DNA from: Jacaranda mimosifolia
Lineage: Eukaryota > Streptophyta > Magnoliopsida > Lamiales > Bignoniaceae
Reading direction: 5' to 3'
NCBI GenBank assembly: GCA_018894105.1
Contig: CM032127.1
Location: 36,042,760-36,106,759, forward strand
DNA length: 64,000 nt
Shown here: positions 1 through 10,424 of the stretch, one piece after another
How the letters are laid out: each line of letters begins with the position of its first letter
Numbering within the stretch: the stretch's first letter is position 1
Translations under genes and position numbers: made by a program
Notes under the pieces: model-generated
Database searches by the model: none
Seen by the model: the letters and a program-made list of their open reading frames with translations, nothing else
What the model was told of the DNA's origin: nothing

Positions 1-1578
1 AGCCGCCAAATTCGAGTCTTAGATCTCTCTTCCATCTAATACCTCCGGTCTTGGAAGGTTTTATTTATTTTTGTTTATATGATATTGATTCTACTGATAT
101 GGGTATTTTAATCAGTTAGTGTTTTGTAGTAAGGGGTTGAAGCTTTAGAAGTAGAATCACAGATACTTACTTCCAAATTCAAATAAATTTTTTCTAAGTT
201 CAAATTCCATGAGCTTAAATATAAGATCGCAAAACACTAGTTCAATAAGTTTGCTACTTTTTATTAATAACATGCTGCTCTTTTTTATTCAAAATGTATT
301 TTGGTCTGTCGGAAATAGAGGCATGAAAGGCTAGTGATGGGAATGGTCTGCCATGCATCAGGGGGATTGCTGGCTACAGCAGGGGTTGATAAGAAAGTGC
401 AAGTATGGGATGTGGATAGAGGCTTCTACACTTATTATTTCAAGGGGCACGAAGGGGTGGTGACTAGCATTTTTTTCCATACTAACCCAAATAAGTTGCT
501 TGTAAGTTCTCTAATTTTTTTGTTGTCCAGTAATCAATCATAACTGGGGAAATTAAGTGTGAACTATGCTTAGAGTTGTACATGGTTTACAACTTTTCTC
601 TGGTGGTGATGATGCCACTGTTAAGGTGTGGGATCTTCCAAACAAAAAATGTGTTGCTACACTTGAAAAACATCAGTCAACAATTACTTCCATGGCGATA
701 TCTAAAGATGGATAGACCTTGCTTATTGGTGGAAGAGATAAGGTACATTCCAAATGATCTGCTACATCTATTTTCCTCCAATTTTTAACACAATCATATA
801 CAGAATTGGGGGGGACAAAGACAGAAAAACATGATGGGAATGAAATGAAAGTGGAAAATAATTTTTTTATGGGCACATTGGACAAAACTTACATATGTTT
901 ATTTTAAAATTCTAGTTATTAAAAGTTGCACACAGCATTGCACAATAAGCTCTAGATAACTAGTTATTTGTCTTTTGTTTTCTCTTTAATCTATTTCTTT
1001 GTCATACTAAATTAGCTAGATGTTGATGCTCGTTATTAATTTCAGGTTGTAAATATATGGAACCTACATGATTATAGTTGTGCAAGTACTGTACCAACGC
1101 ATGAGGTACTAGAAGTTGCGTGTGTATTTGATTTAACATCCCCTTTCGCCTTATGTTTGTCATCATTAACTCAAAACATAGGAAGAAGAAAAGTAATTTG
1201 TCGTCTGTATAGTTCATAGCAGTTGATGAAAATGGGATTGTGCGGATATGGAACTCAGATGTGCAGGTATATTATTCCAATGCAAGTTTCTGTTTAAGCC
1301 AAAGGGTTCTTGCTCTATTACATGCAAACTCCTTTGGAATCACTGTCATGAATTCAGGTAGTTTACTGCTTGATTGTGGGTCATCCAAAGAAATAGTTCC
1401 TAACATAATTTGTCCCTATTTATTGTAACTATCTCTTCATTGAGGAGTCTATAAGCACATCATCTACTCTTGCTTGCTTAGGTGGATCCATTAAACTTTA
1501 ATTGACTGAAAACTTTTATAATTTCTCTACAACAGGGCGGTGCTGCTCTTTGAGCATAAATCTTCAGATTTTATGAAA
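1..1578 (+). pseudogene. TBL3/TOZ (UTP13)-like WD40 protein, decayed gene fragment
   Basis: Five exon-like blocks in order: 1-57, 319-501, about 593-742, 1046-1266 and about 1536-1578. They encode successive WD40 blade pieces, including HASGGLLATAG, VQVWDVD, YYFKGHEGVVTS, DDATVKVWDL, VVNIWNLHDYSC and ENGIVRIWNSD. From memory, the order and wording match the N-terminal beta-propeller of plant TBL3/TORMOZ, the UTP13 subunit of the nucleolar U3 snoRNP (small-subunit processome) needed for 18S pre-rRNA processing. GT donors are visible at 58, 502, 743 and 1267, and AG acceptors at 317, 1044 and 1534. Lesions: a TAA at 37-39, a TAG at 713-715 where the family has Trp, a frame change near 1190-1216 (TAG at 1217-1219, with FIAVDENG continuing in another frame), and a likely lost acceptor before 593. 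The C-terminal propeller and UTP13 domain are not seen. The fragment is open at the left edge, so the 5' part may lie outside. Family call is firm; pseudogene status is strongly supported. Confidence 0.85.
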
Positions 1579-2346
1579 TAGCCAATACTTTCTGAACCTT
1601 GTACCATATTGGGAGCTTTTTGTTTACCTAAAGCATGAAAAATATGTGAAGTTGATGATTCATTTTTTAACTTTTGCTATCAATCTTGCAAAAGACATCT
1701 TTATTTGTGCTTGATACGATCTACCATACTTTCTGTCTTGTTCATCTTTATCTTTCCTTATTTTTTAATATTTTTACATATTTGTCTCTTCAACTTCTCA
1801 TTCGCCTATTTGCTAATTATATATACTACCAGCTGTCATGTTTGTAGCCTTTGATAACCTCATAGTTTTTGTGGCTATGGATTTTTTTTGATCTAGGATT
1901 TTTAGTAACTATTTGCTGATTGTTGTTTGATGTTTCATGTAAAGAGCAAGAAATTAGCATGCCTAGAAATTATACATTAGGCTCTCAATCTTGTGAGTAG
2001 CATAGACTAGCTTACTATTTATGTCTTCTTCATATTCTCTTTTCCTTGTGTCCATTCTTTTAAGTTGTTGTGTATTCTTGACTGGTAACTTGAATTTATT
2101 CTTGGGCATTTCATGCTTAATTAAGCCAACCAACATTTAAACTATGGATGGTGGAGCAATAAGGTGATTAATATTTTATTTCTACTAAACTAGGGCTCGA
2201 TTATAGTGACAACATGATCACTAGATATTTCACCTACTTTGACTCAGCCTCTTTTACTTAGGATGACCAGCAGCTCAACCATTCAAACTAAATCCAAGAT
2301 GCTATATATGATATAGTAAGAGTGACCTTGCCCTTGGTCCTCCTCA

Positions 2347-2367
2347 ATCATCATCATCATCATCATC
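2347..2367 (+). repeat. ATC microsatellite, 7 units
   Basis: Seven perfect ATC trinucleotides. They produce a run of histidines in one spurious frame. Confidence 0.95.
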
Positions 2368-3122
2368 GCCATTCCAAGATGGCAACTTTTCTCTTCAGCA
2401 AGCAAGTCTTAGTCCTTTTGAGGATTGTTCTAGTAACCAGGATAAGGGTGTTGATGACTCCTTATCAAAGGGATTCATTGTATTTCGCTGCTGCCACATT
2501 GGTTCAGCTGAAATGGTGCCTTTTTTTCTCAATTTTTCTATGGTGCCAATTGAATCTTGAAGTTGGTAGTTGTCTATGCAAGGGATGGAGAATATCTCCA
2601 GTAGCTATTGCCTTTTGTTGCTCAAATTCACTTGCTGCTAATATTAATTCACTTTTGACGGTATGGAGAATCGAACCCACATTAAGTGGGAGGCTGCAAT
2701 TTTTTCCAATTTTTTGCTATCACACAGACTCGAACTTTAGTCGCCTGGAGGGTTTACCATTAATACTTTAATGCTGAAACAGGGCCTCAAAACTGAAGCA
2801 AGATTGAAAGTCCAAAACTTAGCCGAAAATCGTGTTGATTGGAGGACTCAAACTTCCACTTTTTTGCCCCAAAATCTGCCACAATTTTCCTAAATTGAGA
2901 TCTCGAAGTTGAAGCAAATTTGTAGTGGTCAAAATTGGGCTTCTAGCTTGACCAAATACAGCCTTTTTTGGTTTTTAATTTAATGTTGTTTTCTGTTAGA
3001 GGTGATTTGTAGCATTTTTTCTATACTAGAATGGTTGTAAATCTGTAATTTAATGTCGTGTAATCTTCTATTTGGAGAGGTTTATAAGCAATGTATATGT
3101 TTAATAGCTTGTTACTAGATAA

Positions 3123-3252
3123 ACATTATTCTGCTACTAATATTAAATAAACATTATTTGGCTGCTAATATGCAAGCACTATTTGGCTACTAATATGTAC
3201 ATGTAACAACCAATTCAAAATGTTTTTGTAATCATTATTTGGTCGCTAATAT
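3123..3252 (+). repeat. Degenerate minisatellite, about 21-bp unit, 4 copies
   Basis: Four imperfect copies of a unit like ATTATTTGGCTGCTAATAT lie at 3123-3143, 3151-3172, 3178-3197 and 3232-3252. Short unrelated spacers separate them, the last one about 34 bp. The repeat ends directly at the start of LTR-0. Confidence 0.75.
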
Positions 3253-3811
3253 ATAAATTAACTAGGCTACACATGCTAAGAAGGATCTAAACATGCCATT
3301 GATTCGAATTTGGTATGAGGATTACCTTGTTTTGCTCAAAAACCAAGGAAGCTAGAAGAAAGCTTTTGACTCTTCAAAACTGTCTTTCCAATGGCACAAC
3401 TGAGTAGCAACCAGATTTCCCCAACCAAATAATTTTTATTTGAGCTGAAAATTTTACTAGAACTCCAAAACACCATACTAGATCTACAATCCAGAATTTA
3501 GCTCAATCAGAACTCGGAGGGGTCACCCACAACTGCCTCCAAGTCGCTGGCAGAAACTGGATCTCCAAAGGTGAGCAATCCAATTGTCTTACCTCTAATA
3601 TTAAGATCCACACACCAATGCAATAACTTATTCTCCTCAATATTAGCTAGAGAATATAGAAAAGATACACAATGACGAGGGCTTGATTTAGAGATAGGAG
3701 AAGAAAAGAGAGTAAAGCTTCAACACATGAGGTAACTTTTGAAGATTGGAGGCAAAAGTGGAGAGAATCTAATTCTTCACACTAGATGTTAGATTGTTGC
3801 CCCTCTTTCCC

Positions 3812-3875
3812 CTCTCTCTCACTTTATATATATATAGAGAGAGAGTAAGGAAGGTGTGATGCCAATCACACCTTC
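3812..3875 (-). promoter_or_regulatory. LTR-0 U3 core: TATA hairpin plus upstream hairpin
   Basis: On the + strand, CTCTCTCTC (3812-3820) and GAGAGAGAG (3837-3845) flank a TATATATATA core. Next to it, GAAGGTGTGAT (3850-3860) pairs with ATCACACCTTC (3865-3875). Both arm pairs are perfect. In the LTR's own direction the GGTGTGA hairpin lies upstream of the TATA hairpin. Confidence 0.7.
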
Positions 3876-4056
3876 GTCAAGAGGTGACCGCCAACTTGGC
3901 ATTACAAGTGGCATTAAATTTGAATTTGAATTTTGTGTGAATTTGAATTTTATTTGGAATCTTCATTTCATCTTATGAAATGTCATCCAAATAAATTCTA
4001 ATCCACACCAAATGAATATTTTATATGAATTTTACCTCCAACATTAATTCTCTATT

Positions 4057-4088
4057 TTAATTAAATTAAAATCCTTTAATTTAATTAA
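4057..4088. repeat. LTR AT palindrome, 14-bp arms
   Basis: TTAATTAAATTAAA, a 4-nt loop and TTTAATTTAATTAA form a perfect inverted repeat. The same palindrome occurs at the same LTR position in R1 and in both R3 LTRs. Confidence 0.85.
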
Positions 4089-5172
4089 TTACTTTGGCTT
4101 TACTCTCTAAGTCAATTAGCTTAGCACTTTAAGCTAGCAATTGTTAACTTAACCCCTTATGTTAAGTTGATCAATTGATTGTCATGTTGGCACCAAATAA
4201 TTAACTCCTTAATTATTGTTCTTAATTTAACTCCTTAAATTAATTAGATCAATTTAACAATTAAATTGGTCAAAGAAATAATGACCACAACATTTATGTC
4301 AATCGGTCAACCTCCAAATTGGTCATATATGAACTTTTCTAACTCTTAGAAAATTTCCCCTCACTGCCTAGAATATGCAATTGGCTTTTGTGTGTGACCC
4401 GTTAGGTTCTACCATTCATTGGACAGAAAGCTCACAACTCTTTGTGACTTTAGAATATCAAATATTCACTTTAGTTTAAACTTCTTTAAACTAATCGACT
4501 CAATTCAATTAATCTCCATTAATTGAAGAGTACCCAATCTCTATGGTCGATGTCCAACCTCAAGCCCATGGAGCCTAGCTAGTTAGTTGAAATAAATGCT
4601 TTTGGAGAACTACTCTAGCTCTACGCGTGCCATGCAAATGCGGTCCTTCCATCTCCTATCTCCCGAAAAAGGCCTAGGAGAAGATATTTGCCAGCTCCCT
4701 AATAGCCTTGATTCTATGTTTCTATTCTTAATGTTTGATTCCTTTTATGACCTCATCTTAGAAAACTCCTTTTTCAAATTGTCATACTACCTTGTGCAAG
4801 GATTTCATGGAATCGATCATTATAGAATACATAAGAGATGTACTCGCCCTTCACAATGACAAAGAGTCGGATCCTATCTTGGATCTCATAAATCTCCATA
4901 TCTAAGTCGCTCATACCCAATCTCCACCTGATCGACTTGCTACGTGGCCAAGGAAGAGTCAAAGCATGAGGACCTAAACACAATATTACAATAGATTCTC
5001 AAGTCAAAGGACTAATTATATGCACTAGTATAAGCTGGAGAACTTGCCACAACGGCTATCTAATGGATTTTTCAGGCGAGTCTTCAGTGTTTTGTTCTCA
5101 AACAAGCACCTACTGACATGCACCCATATCTCATATGGTAGTGTTCATGAAACGGAGCAATATCTAACTCCT

Positions 5173-5958
5173 TAGATTAATGCATCATTAATGCAAGTTT
5201 ATCCAAATCTTAGATGCCCTTGGTCTCATAAGATCCTACGGCTTGGAAGTTTTTACGATCACGATTGTGTAAGACTTATTTCATGATGACCACCCAGTGC
5301 ATGACCGAGTCTTATATTCTTGTGTGATCTAAGGTCTTTAATGAAATGCCAGTGAAGTAAAGACTTGCATAAGATGAAGATGGCCATTTAAGGAATATCA
5401 TCCAATAAAAATTGTATCACAAGTGAAATAGTTTACAACGCCAATCTAATTGGCTTGCGGGTACTATTCTAATAAAATTTAAATTTAACTGAAATATAAT
5501 ATACTTTCTCGATATCTTTTATGTATCTACTTTATTTTGCGTATTGAAGATGAAAGTTAAGAAGAATATAAAATTTATATATGTTCCTATTATGGTTATT
5601 AAAAGTTAAGATGCAACACATAACGAAAGGAGAGAAGTAGCTAGGAAGGGTTTTTGGTACCTCCATTTTTGCATATGATCACAATAGCTCGCTAGTCTCT
5701 ACTCATCTTTTGCGCTACCAAATGTTCAGTACACTCCGCGCAATATAGCCTATGCTGTCCCTATATATCTGCATGCAAACTTACATCATATATCAATTAA
5801 TTCAGTTTTAAAGTTTTATTATTTATTTCTTTTCTTTAACTTCCTTTTTTTTTGGAGTGGTTGTTGGAATAGTACCTTGCAGCTAATTAGATTGGCATGT
5901 AAACTATTTCACTTGTGATATAATGTTGATTAAATGATATTCATTATAAATAGGCATC
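5173..5958 (+). repeat. Left copy of a 0.79-kb inverted duplication
   Basis: This block holds the 5' end of LTR-0 (-), a 387-bp spacer and the 5' end of the H LTR (+). Its reverse complement recurs at 13051-13838. Shared odd details include CGCAGCC/TGCAGCT after TAGTACC, ATGTAAAC in the H end, GCGTTGTAAAC in the LTR-0 end and the whole spacer. Confidence 0.85.
5475..5861. other. 387-bp spacer between two diverging LTR starts
   Basis: Unassigned AT-rich sequence between the 5' edge of LTR-0 (-) and the 5' edge of H (+). It has no ORF and no obvious terminal inverted repeat. It recurs reversed at 13147-13534, again flanked by the same two LTR edges. It could be old host DNA caught between two insertions. 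Confidence 0.7.
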
Positions 5959-6331
5959 TTTATCTTATGCTTATGTACTTCACTCGCATTTGTTTGAAGC
6001 CCTTAGATCATACAAGGCTACGAGATTTAGCCACATACTGGGTGGTGATCATGAAATAAGTCTTACACGGTCGTGATTTTAAATCTTCCAAGTCATAAAA
6101 GATTATGACAAGGCATCTAAGATTTGGATAGACTTGCACTAACGATGCATATATCCAAGGGTTGGATATTACTTTATTTCATAAACAAACTATGTGAGAT
6201 GAGGGTGCATGTTAGTAAGTGTTTGTTAGAGAACAAGGTCATTGAAGACCTGCCCAAAAAATCCACTAGATAGCCATAGTAGCAGGTCGGTAGTGACCAG
6301 TTCTCCAACTTACACTGGTGCATATAATTAG
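5862..6331 (+). mobile_element. H: outer copia LTR, left part
   Basis: Begins TGTTGGAATAGTACC and follows the LTR consensus for 470 bp, up to GCATATAATTAG, where the R1 LTR starts. The very next consensus bases (TCCTTT) appear at 44526, beyond the far end of R1. H is therefore the LTR into which R1 was inserted. The last five bases, ATTAG (6327-6331), are the left target duplication. Confidence 0.85.
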
Positions 6332-7682
6332 TGTTGGAATAGTACCCCACAAGCCAATTAGATTTGCCTAGTAAAATATTTTCTTGTAAGACAATCTTGA
6401 CTGAATGATATTCATTATATGGCCATCTTTATCTTATGCTCATTATTTGCTTCATTGGTATTTGAATGAAGCCCTTAGATTATATTGGACTACGGGACTT
6501 GATCACACATTAGATGGTGATCGCGGAATAAGTCTTACACTATCGTGATCTTAAACCTTCCAAGTCATAGGATCTTACAAGATAGGGCATCTGAGATCCG
6601 AATAGACTTGCACTAATGATGTGTAAATCCAAGGGCTGGTTATTGTTCCATTTCATTAGCAATCTTATATGAGATATGGATACGTATTAGTGGGTGCTTG
6701 TTAGAGAACAAAACACTGAAGACCCGCCTAGAGAATGCACTAGATAGCCGAAATGGTAAGTTCTCCAACTTATGCTAGTGTATATTATTAGTCCTTTAAC
6801 TTGGAGATCCATGGTAACCTTGTGTTTGGTCATTATGCTTTGACTATTCCTTGGTCACTTGGCTGGCCACTTGGGTTGAGATTGGGCATGAGCTACTAGG
6901 TGTGGACATTTGTGAGATCCCAGATGGAATCAAACTCTTTGCTTTTGTGAAGGGCGAGTGCATCTCCTATACGTTCTATAATGATCAATTCCAATAAATC
7001 CTTGCGTAAGGTGATGTGACAATTTGGAAATGTGTTTCCAAAGATGAGGTCACTAAGGGAATCAAACATTGAGAATAGTAGCATAGTATTGAGACTATTA
7101 GGGAGCCGACTAATATTTTGCCCTAGGCCTCTTTCTTAGAGATAGGAGACAAAAGGACCATATTTGCATGGTACGGGTAATGCTTGAATGGTTCTCCAAA
7201 AGCATTCATTTAGGCCCATTAGTTGGGTTCCATGGGCTTGAGGTTGGATATCGATGATGGAGATTTGGTACTCTTCAATTAATGAGATTAATTGAATTAA
7301 GTCGCTTAGTTTAAAGAAGTTTAAACTAATTGGAATATTTGATATTCCATAAGTCACAAGGAGTTGTTAACCCATGTCTGATGAATGGTAGAATCTAATG
7401 GATCACACACAAAAGCTAAATTGAATGACCTATTGAAGGAAGGAGAATTTTCTAAGTGTTAGAAAATTCACTCTTGACCGAATTTGAATGAGGTGAAAAT
7501 TGAAGTCATTTTTGGCTTGATCAATTTAAGAGTTAAATTGGTCAAATTAATTTAAGAATTAAATTAAGATCAATTAATTAAGAGTTAATTAATTGATGCT
7601 GCATGACTATCAATTGGTTAAATTAATTTTGACTATCTTAAAGAGTTAAGTATTTTGAATTAAGAGTTAAGTCAAAGGATTA

Positions 7683-7713
7683 TTAATTAAATTAAAGAGT
7701 TTAATTTAATTAA
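7683..7713. repeat. LTR AT palindrome, 14-bp arms
   Basis: TTAATTAAATTAAA, loop GAG, TTTAATTTAATTAA: a perfect 31-bp hairpin. R3 copies have loop CAC, LTR-0 has ATCC, and R4 and the R1 3' LTR keep shorter arms. Confidence 0.85.
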
Positions 7714-7892
7714 ATTGGAGAGTTAATTTTTGAGAGTATTATTAAATAAAAGGTTAATTTAATATAGAATTAGAATTCATTTGGAAGACATTTCATGAGA
7801 TGAAAAGCAAATTTCAAATTACATTAAAATTCACAGTAACGGTAATTATTAGTGGGCACCTTGGAATGGACATGTGGCATCCCCTCCTTGAA

Positions 7893-7940
7893 GATGGTGT
7901 GTGACCACACACCATCCTTCTCCTATAACAGATATAGGAG
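7893..7940 (+). promoter_or_regulatory. R1 5' LTR core: two adjacent hairpins at TATA
   Basis: GATGGTGTGTG (7893-7903) pairs perfectly with CACACACCATC (7906-7916). Immediately after, CTCCTATA (7920-7927) pairs with TATAGGAG (7933-7940). The TATA-like bases lie inside the second hairpin. Assigning this as the Pol II promoter is inference from position and AT content. Confidence 0.6.
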
Positions 7941-8545
7941 GGGGCCAGCCACATGTAATGCTAGCATTGTGCAAGGTGTGCAATATTCTCCCAACAACTT
8001 GGTAGTGGGCATCTAATAGTTAGAATCCCTAAAAATCTCTCCAACCTCCTTTATCCTCCCCATCCATACTTGGCCATCTTTCCTTCATTTCTTTGCAAAT
8101 ATCTCCAGCCATTTTTGTAGCCATTTGGTGTGTGGACTATATTGTTAGAGGCAATATGCTTGGGTTGCTATTGCTCTTGTTGAAGCATTTTCTTGCAACC
8201 ATTTGTGTTAAGTTTTGGGAGGCCTTTTGTTATTTTGTTCAGGTTAATTTTTGGAGTGTTGTATCTAGAGGAAGTGATGAAATTCCAATAAAAATTTTAG
8301 CTTAAAAGAAGGCATCTAACCAAGGGTAAAATGGTGGTAATTCTGCTACGCCAGTGAGAAACTTCCTCAATAGTTGAAAAGAGTTTTTCTTGCTCCTTGA
8401 ATTTTCTATTTTCACCAAGGTATATCCCTTCTCTAAATCTGATTCCTATGCATGTTTTGATCCTTGGGGATGTGTGTGGGCTAGTTACATTCATGTTTTT
8501 TTTTTTCTCAAATTTTTGGATCCTAGTGCTATACATACCTTCAAG

Positions 8546-8558
8546 TGGTATTAGAGCC
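8546..8558 (+). other. R1 primer-binding site (tRNA-iMet type)
   Basis: TGGTATTAGAGCC, two bases after the LTR end. It matches the 3' end of initiator tRNA-Met (TGGTATCAGAGCC) with one change, as is usual for plant copia elements. Confidence 0.9.
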
Positions 8559-10424
8559 ATATTCGTGCATGCATTTGGAATTTGCTTGGCTTGGATGATT
8601 GGTTCTTATGAAGAATTGATCAAAATCACCATGTACTCGATCCATATATTGGGTTGGAGTGTATGGATGATCTTGTTTATGGCTTCTTTATTAATGGATT
8701 AAATCATGCAATTATGTGCCTTAAATGTTAAATCACGTGATGGGCATGTTTTAATTCATTTTGCCTAATGTTAAATTTTGATTTGGCATTGGTGGGTATT
8801 ATATGTTGATATAACATATTTTGGATGGCCTAAATTTGTTTTGGTCATTTTTTGGGTCCAATATGATTTGCTATTTTTGGAGATTTTTGAAGAATGTGAT
8901 TCTTGCTTAAACTTGTTTTTCAAGCATCTTTAGGCACTTGATTTTTCAATTTTAAAAGGTGTTTTAATCTGAAAATATCACTTATGTTGTGTATTTTGAT
9001 GTTTAGAAGTTCTAAAATTCTTGGTGCACAAAAGTTGAGCCAAAATGGATTGACTCGGTCATGACACCAAAACAGAGGAGCTGCCGGCACTTGGTAACCC
9101 AAAGCAGGGCAGTGGTGGAGAGCTACTACCCAGCAATGTGCAAGCCTCATCCAACAGCCCCTAGTTGGGTTTGAGACAGGTTTTGAGCTTTTTCTTTGGT
9201 TCCTTTAGTGACCAAACTTGTTTTGAAACACACATATTAGTTGCACAAATGTTGTGTAAAGCCTCAAAATTGTGTTGGACACTTTTGGTTGCTTTTAAAA
9301 CTTGTTAAAGTTAATTTTCAATTGTGACAAAAATATGATGCATAAATGTTATGCTTGATTTTACTTGATCAATTATTTAATAATTTGATTAGCATTTAAT
9401 TGATGGAATTGAATGTCAATTCTTGATTTATTTGTTGTTCATTTAAGTATAGAATGGATGATGAATGAATGGGGATGATCATGAGCCTTTAATATTAATT
9501 TTATTTGTTTCAAGTTGTTGAAAAGGGTTGTATTAAATTATAGCTTGCATGCCTCTTTTATTTCTATCTTGTAAATGTTATGAGAGTAGAATCACTAGGA
9601 GTGGGGATTTCTTTCTCATATAAATGTTACAAGGAGCAAAGAAGACCATTGGAGCCATGAAGACCTATGAATGTATAGGATACACTCATGTAATAACTAG
9701 ATTTAATCAACCCACTAAAAATCAACTGAGTAGTGCACATATGGCTTTAAGTGCACTACTTGGTTAGGCTCATGGTCATCCTACCCTAGGAGAATGCTAG
9801 CCGTATTTACTTATTTATGCTTTCCATATCCTATTGATATATGAGATGCATGACTAGGATACAGAGAACCTAAATAAGAAGATCAAATGATGAGATCTTT
9901 GCAAGCAAAAACCCTCCACTTAGAATGTCTAAATGCTTTCCAATATCAAGTCAAAATAGATACAAATTAAAAGAGTTTAATTAATCCATGTCTTCTACCA
10001 ATAATGTATGGTATGTCGACACTACCATTATTTGTGTGACGTCTCACGAGTTGTGGGTCGCACTTATAGTGGAAGTTCTGATATTTACTTAGCAGGAGAT
10101 GTACTTTGATTTGAGAATGCCCACACATTGGCACATGAGTCGTGGGATGTCGTGGGCCCATCTCGAATTGAAGATCGATTGGTAGGTACGACTTCACACC
10201 TAGTAATGTGGATGTCCCACGAGTCATGGGTTCACTTTCAAGTCTTAGGATCTTGATTCTCACTAGGAAATGAGATTTCCCAAATTTTTCTAGGGGGTGA
10301 AGTATTTGATAAAATAGTGGGAGAAAAACATACATGAAATACCATGAACATGTTTTTAATATCAATATTCAATCACATGTATATATTCTCTTTTTCACCT
10401 TTGAGGACTTGTGAAATCTAAAAA
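8559..10424 (+). other. R1 leader (left copy), non-coding
   Basis: About 1.9 kb between PBS and gag without a conserved ORF. It holds a GC-rich variable island near 9065-9170, set in AT-rich DNA, and three copies of the CACGAGTCGTG palindrome at 10045, 10134 and 10218. The fourth copy seen in R2, R3 and the right R1 copy is missing through a deletion near 10228. Confidence 0.75.
10045..10228 (+). repeat. R1 leader odd-palindrome cluster (3 copies)
   Basis: CACGAGTTGTG (10045-10055), CATGAGTCGTG (10134-10144) and CACGAGTCATG (10218-10228). These are variants of the odd palindrome CACGAGTCGTG, spaced 89 and 84 bp. Confidence 0.8.

Larger units (their letters stand above)
1579..3253. other. AT-rich non-coding stretch, no gene seen
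   Basis: No convincing coding frame was found. The longest open frame (2322-2771, 149 codons) starts next to a microsatellite and has no recognisable domain or codon bias. The stretch may be intron or 3' flank of the TBL3-like pseudogene, because no further exon could be matched. It contains two small repeats, listed separately. Confidence 0.6.
3254..5474 (-). mobile_element. LTR-0: lone copia LTR, 3' end clipped
   Basis: Read on the - strand this is a nearly full LTR of the same family as the other elements here. It starts at 5474 (TATTAGAATAGTACCCGC, degenerate TGTTGGAATA) and runs to about 3254. The last 60 or so bases before the LTR/PBS junction are missing. No primer-binding site or polypurine tract adjoins either side, so it is a solo or truncated LTR. 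It keeps the two U3 hairpins (3812-3875) and the AT palindrome (4057-4088). Its 5' edge faces that of the H LTR across a 387-bp spacer. Confidence 0.85.
6332..8543 (+). repeat. R1 5' LTR (2212 bp)
   Basis: Bounded by TGTTGGAATAG and ACCTTCA, and followed two bases later by the primer-binding site. The mid-LTR has about 250 bp of degenerate TTAAGAGTTAA-type repeats and a perfect AT palindrome at 7683-7713. The predicted core promoter is at 7893-7940, so R plus U5 would span roughly the last 600 bp. Confidence 0.9.

Noticed and set aside
2322..2771. 149-codon open frame
   Set aside because: Begins beside an ATC microsatellite, has no recognisable domain and no sign of splicing or codon bias.
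3821..3836. TATA-rich stretch as a host gene promoter
   Set aside because: It is the U3 core of LTR-0 on the - strand, present at the same place in all LTRs that span it; no host ORF follows.
5475..5861. Spacer as a MITE
   Set aside because: No terminal inverted repeats or target duplication could be seen; its two copies are explained by duplication of a larger block.
8093..8702. Open frames with apparent hydrophobic segments on + (8093-8305, 8397-8702)
   Set aside because: They straddle the LTR end, PBS and leader of R1; the equivalent sequence in R2 and R4 is not open.
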